Shown: one piece after another, positions 60,639 through 64,000 of the stretch | Position numbering within the stretch: the stretch's first letter is position 1 | Layout: each line of letters begins with the position of its first letter | DNA from: BOG-908 sp963795825 | Lineage (GTDB): Bacteria; Pseudomonadota; Alphaproteobacteria; Acetobacterales; Acetobacteraceae | DNA length: 64,000 bases | Assembly (NCBI GenBank): GCA_963795825.1 | Contig: CAWCIW010000005.1 | Location: 310,001-374,000 of the forward strand | Direction: 5' to 3' | Program-made: the position numbers and the translations under genes | The notes under the pieces: generated by a model | Databases searched by the model: none | Told to the model about the DNA's origin: nothing | The model's input: only the letters and a program-made list of their open reading frames with translations

Positions 60639-63600
60639 ATGACGCAGACGAACACGGTCACCATCGCCCAGGCTCTCGCCAGCAACGCGCAGGGATTGAT
60701 CGTTTCAGACACTGCGATACACATCGCCGCGGCTCTGCCGAATGCCAGCCTGGTGGCGCGCGTCACCAGCTTCAACGTGGCCGTCGCCGCCATCGTCACC
60801 GTGCCGCAACTGCTTGCCCTGGCCACCCTCGGCACCGCGCTGCACGCCGGCGCCGGCGTGCTGACCCTGAACAGCGCCGGAACCGTGAGCGTAGCCCAGC
60901 TCACCGCCATGGAAGGCACGCCCGGCTTCATCCTCGGCGCCGCCGCCAGCCTGACACTTTCGGACACCACGGCACACGTCGCCGCCCTGCTCGCCAGCCA
61001 CCCCGCCTGGTTCTCCCAGCTCGCCGCCCTCAGCGTTCAGTTGGACGGCACGTCGATCGGCGCCTACCCCGCCGTGCAGCTCAACAACTTCGCCAACCAC
61101 AAACCGATCACCTTTGTCCCCACATCGGGCAACACCACGCTGAACGTCGCCGCCGCCGGGCATGACCTCGGCAGCAACGCCGCCAGCCTGAACCAGCTTG
61201 CGACGCATACCGCGATCAGCTTCGCGCTCACCAATGACGGCGCGTCCCTCATCGCGTCGGACGCGGCGGGCCTGGCCACACTCGCCGGCTTCTCGCCTGC
61301 CGCCCATACGCTCTACGTTTCGGATACCGCGGCCAATATCGCCGCACACCCGAACCTGTTCGGCGCCGGTTTCGCCACCATCCAGGTGATGTCGGGCACG
61401 TTGGCCGGCACCGCGTCGCAGCTCGCCGACCCCACGCTGCGCTTCCTGGGCAGCGCGCACGCCCAGCTCGCCACCAACGCCACCGTCTCCGTCCAGACGG
61501 CGAATGCGCTGATCGCCCTGCCCGGCTTCAGCGTGGCCGCCGGCGTGCAACTCGCCGTGTCGGACACGGCTTCCAACCTCGCCGTGCCAGCACCCGCCTG
61601 GCTGGCCTACGCCAGCGCCGTCACGGTCAATGCTTCGGCCACCATCACAGCGTCCGCCGCGGCCAATCTCGCATCCCTCAGCACAAATTTCGGCGCCAGC
61701 TTCAGCCTCGGCGGCCATAGCCTGACCATAGCCGACACGCTGGCCAATCTGCTGGCCCTGCCGAATGCTGCTACCGCGCTTGCCACCGCGATCGCCCTAT
61801 CGGCGAACGCCACCGCCAACGCCGGCCAGGTCGCGGCCTTTGCCGCCCTGCCGCACAGCAGCCCGGCCGGCTTCAGCATCGCGGTGTCCGATACCGCCGC
61901 CAATCTGCTCGCCCTTTCGGCACCCGCTCTTGCCGACACCGCATCGCAGACGCTCACCGCAGACGCCATGGTCAACGCCGCCAGCTACGTCGCCCTGCGC
62001 GCCATGCCCCATTTCGGCCTGGCCGGCCACGCGCTCGGCATCGTCGACACCGCGTCAAACCTGCTGGCGATCACCGGCAGCCCGGCGCTCGCCAGCACCA
62101 CCGCCCTATCGGCAAACGCCCAGGTCAGCGCCGCCCAGCTCAACATGCTGGCCGCCCTGCCCGGCTTCTCCGTCAACGGCCACATGATCGCCGTCGCCGA
62201 CACCGCGCCCGCCCTGCTCGCGCTGGCACCGTCCGCGCTGGCGCTGGTGTCCAGCACCAGCCTGTCGGCAGACGCCACCGTCACCGCGGCGCAGGCCGCC
62301 ACGCTGGCGAGCGATCCGGCTTTCGCCACTGCCGGCCATCACCTGACCATCGCGGACAATGCGGCCAACCTCGCCGGCCTGGCGCCCAATGTCGCCGCCT
62401 TCGCCACCGCGGAAACGCTGACCGCGCCGGCAACCCTGTCCGCCGCTGCCGCCGTCGCGCTGACCGCGGCTCCAGGCTTCAGCGTGGCGCCCGGCGTGGC
62501 ACTCACCATTACGGACACCCTGACCGCCCTGCTGGCGCTGCCTGCGCAAACCAGCTCGCTGGCCGCCAATCTGGTGCTGAGCGCGAATGCCACCGCCACC
62601 GCCACACAGGTGATGGCCTTCGCCGCCCTGCCGCAGGCCACGCTCGGCAGCCACACGATCGCCGTCGCCGATACAGCCGCCAACCTGCTCGCTCTGTCCG
62701 GCTCCGCTCTGGCGGATACCGCGCAGGCCAGCCTGAGCGCGGACGCCGCGATCAACGTGTCGCAGCTCACGGCGCTCGCCGCCCTGCCCGGCTTCTCCGC
62801 CAACGGTCACGCGATCTCGGTGACCGACACGGCCGCTAACCTGCTCGGCCTGTCGAACGCCGCGCGGTCCTTCACGACCGCCCTGATGCTCTCGGCCGAC
62901 GCCACGCTGAATGCCGCCCAGGCCGCCACGCTGCTGGCGGAACCGGGCTACACGCCGAACGCCCACCACCTGACCATCGTGGACAGCGCGGCGAACCTGC
63001 TGGCCCTGCCGGTGTCCGCCCAGGCAGCGGCCAGCACGCTTGCACTATCGGCTTCCCAGACCGTCTCAGCCAGCCAGCTCGCCCAGCTCGCCGCCTTCGG
63101 CACCAAGTTCAGCGAAGCCGCCCACACGCTCACCTGCACGGATACCGCCGCCAACCTGGCCGCCTTGTCGCCGGGCGCCCTGGCCCTGGTCAGCGCCGAG
63201 ATACTCAGCGCGCCGGGCACCGTCACCGCTTCCATGGCCGCCGCACTGGCCGCCCTGCCCAACCTCTCGCAGGTGCCCGGCGCCACACTGACCATACAGG
63301 ATAACGTCGCCAACCTGCTGGCACTCGGCAATGGCGAGCCGGCCATCACCGGCATCGTGCAGCTCGCCCCCGCCAGCGTCGTCACGATAAGCGCCGCCCA
63401 GGCGCACGCTTTGGCGCTCGTGCCGCACTTCACCGTGGGCAGCGCGCAGATCACGGTTGCCGACACGATCGCCGGCTTCGCGGCACCCGCCAATACCGGC
63501 TGGCAGCTCGTCGCCGGCGCCACGCAGGTGACCGACACCGCCGCCAACCTCGCCGCCAATGCCGGCAATCCGCTGGTCCAGACCGCAGGCGCCGTCACCC

Positions 63601-64000
63601 TGTCGGCAAACGCGCAGATCAATGCGTCGACCGCCGCCCAGATCGCCACCATCCCGCATTTCGCCAGCTTCCCCTTCGCACTCACGGTGTCCGACACCGC
63701 GTCGGCCATCGCCGCCCGTGCAGGCGCCATCAACGCGGTGGCAACCGGCGCCGTGGTGACGGACTCCGGACCGATCTCCGTCACCGTGGCCGACCAGCTC
63801 GCTGTCGTCTCGGCCGCCGGCAAGCTCACCTTCCAGGGCGGCGACCAGCTCCTGGTGCAGGACACTTACGCGGCCCTCATCAACCCGGCCAACGCCTCCG
63901 GCTACGCGCTCGCCGCCCGCGTCGGCGTCGTCGACACCGCCGCCAATCTTGTCACCGCCAGCGCGCATAACTGGAACGCGCTGAACCCCACCTACACGCT
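60639..64000 (+). CDS. giant repetitive surface protein, 5' part (open at window end)
   Basis: At least 1120 residues; the frame has no stop up to base 64000. ATG 60639 follows AGGAAA. There is no N-terminal signal peptide; the start MTQTNTVTIAQALASNAQGL runs straight into the first repeat. From about residue 350 to 900 the sequence is a tandem repeat with a period of about 52 residues (156 bp): a core such as (V/I)(S/A)DTAANLLAL, then ...SANATVSAAQAA, then ALPGFSVAGHTI. Looser copies flank it; about 20 copies of the D(T/N/S)xAN-type core are visible in all. It is Ala/Thr/Asn-rich and nearly Cys-free (one Cys). Similar 'DTAAN' repeats occur in very large alphaproteobacterial adhesins or RTX-like proteins secreted by type I systems through a C-terminal signal, here out of view. 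Confidence 0.82.
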   Translation, partial: MTQTNTVTIAQALASNAQGLIVSDTAIHIAAALPNASLVARVTSFNVAVAAIVTVPQLLALATLGTALHAGAGVLTLNSAGTVSVAQLTAMEGTPGFILGAAASLTLSDTTAHVAALLASHPAWFSQLAALSVQLDGTSIGAYPAVQLNNFANHKPITFVPTSGNTTLNVAAAGHDLGSNAASLNQLATHTAISFALTNDGASLIASDAAGLATLAGFSPAAHTLYVSDTAANIAAHPNLFGAGFATIQVMSGTLAGTASQLADPTLRFLGSAHAQLATNATVSVQTANALIALPGFSVAAGVQLAVSDTASNLAVPAPAWLAYASAVTVNASATITASAAANLASLSTNFGASFSLGGHSLTIADTLANLLALPNAATALATAIALSANATANAGQVAAFAALPHSSPAGFSIAVSDTAANLLALSAPALADTASQTLTADAMVNAASYVALRAMPHFGLAGHALGIVDTASNLLAITGSPALASTTALSANAQVSAAQLNMLAALPGFSVNGHMIAVADTAPALLALAPSALALVSSTSLSADATVTAAQAATLASDPAFATAGHHLTIADNAANLAGLAPNVAAFATAETLTAPATLSAAAAVALTAAPGFSVAPGVALTITDTLTALLALPAQTSSLAANLVLSANATATATQVMAFAALPQATLGSHTIAVADTAANLLALSGSALADTAQASLSADAAINVSQLTALAALPGFSANGHAISVTDTAANLLGLSNAARSFTTALMLSADATLNAAQAATLLAEPGYTPNAHHLTIVDSAANLLALPVSAQAAASTLALSASQTVSASQLAQLAAFGTKFSEAAHTLTCTDTAANLAALSPGALALVSAEILSAPGTVTASMAAALAALPNLSQVPGATLTIQDNVANLLALGNGEPAITGIVQLAPASVVTISAAQAHALALVPHFTVGSAQITVADTIAGFAAPANTGWQLVAGATQVTDTAANLAANAGNPLVQTAGAVTLSANAQINASTAAQIATIPHFASFPFALTVSDTASAIAARAGAINAVATGAVVTDSGPISVTVADQLAVVSAAGKLTFQGGDQLLVQDTYAALINPANASGYALAARVGVVDTAANLVTASAHNWNALNPTYT

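Noticed and set aside
60640..64000. Long minus-strand and +1-frame ORFs inside the giant gene
   Set aside because: Shadows of the GC-rich, Ala-rich repeat coding strand; no ribosome binding sites and no own motifs.
1..64000. CRISPR array or prophage
   Set aside because: The direct regular spacing of a CRISPR array is absent; repeats are inverted pairs scattered between genes. No phage structural or integrase genes found.

Overview
The window is about 64 kb of GC-rich, densely coded chromosome. It looks like an alphaproteobacterium, most likely Acetobacteraceae or a close relative. Reasons: high GC with GC-rich third positions, the holB-metG-tatD-metallo-hydrolase order, an assimilatory APS-type CysH, TadE/TadG-like proteins, a carotenoid oxygenase, and a huge adhesin with 'DTAANL' repeats. 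There is no phage, plasmid or CRISPR. It is ordinary chromosome carrying an unusually dense family of short intergenic elements.

Layout. 1-3.4 kb: the 3' part of dnaE, tRNA-Lys(CTT), an IS630 transposase remnant and a small secreted protein. 3.8-13.8 kb: an exopolysaccharide assembly and export locus (DUF3431 protein, Sel1 protein, OmpA-like protein, Pro/Ala-rich membrane protein, Wzy-like polymerase, outer-membrane beta-barrel, Wza-like lipoprotein, GH16 hydrolase, Wzx-like flippase). 14-18.8 kb: guaA, a GT39 glycosyltransferase and a carotenoid oxygenase. 18.9-22.2 kb: an orphan TadG/TadE/TadE set. 22.6-31.7 kb: a YcgN-like protein, ferredoxin, a signalling module (pentapeptide-repeat channel, response regulator, hybrid kinase, second response regulator), an AI-2E-type transporter and a two-domain cold-shock protein. 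32-42 kb: the metallo-hydrolase/tatD/metG/holB group, a GH15 enzyme, a DEAD-box helicase and an RNA methyltransferase; this stretch carries several single-base frameshifts. 42-58.8 kb: fdhD, cysH, a PTPS-like protein, AsmA, a phosphatase, DedA, ATP-grasp, an old yellow enzyme, uppP, SGNH hydrolase, amidase, a glycosyltransferase, mazG, a DapA-like aldolase and a small monooxygenase. 58.9-64 kb: a tiny Ser/Ala-rich ORF, 1.5 kb of lower-GC non-coding DNA, and the first 1120 codons of a giant repetitive protein that runs off the window.

The most striking feature is a dispersed element found at 20 places between genes, usually starting at or within about 30 nt of a stop codon. Full copies are about 180 bp: two inverted arms of about 50-60 nt around a core of about 70 nt. 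Each arm holds a hairpin of two subfamilies (GTCC/GGAC or CTTC/GAAG at the stem base), and in most pairs one arm is the reverse complement of the other down to subfamily changes. Some copies are half-elements and two have collapsed to near-perfect palindromes. The organisation is REPIN- or MITE-like. In places the element supplies coding sequence: the C-terminus of the GT39 enzyme and possibly the signal peptide of the SGNH hydrolase.

Several normally essential genes (metG, holB) and conserved genes (tatD, DEAD-box helicase) are broken by one-base indels, mostly in short homopolymers. I read these as probable sequence errors rather than true pseudogenes.
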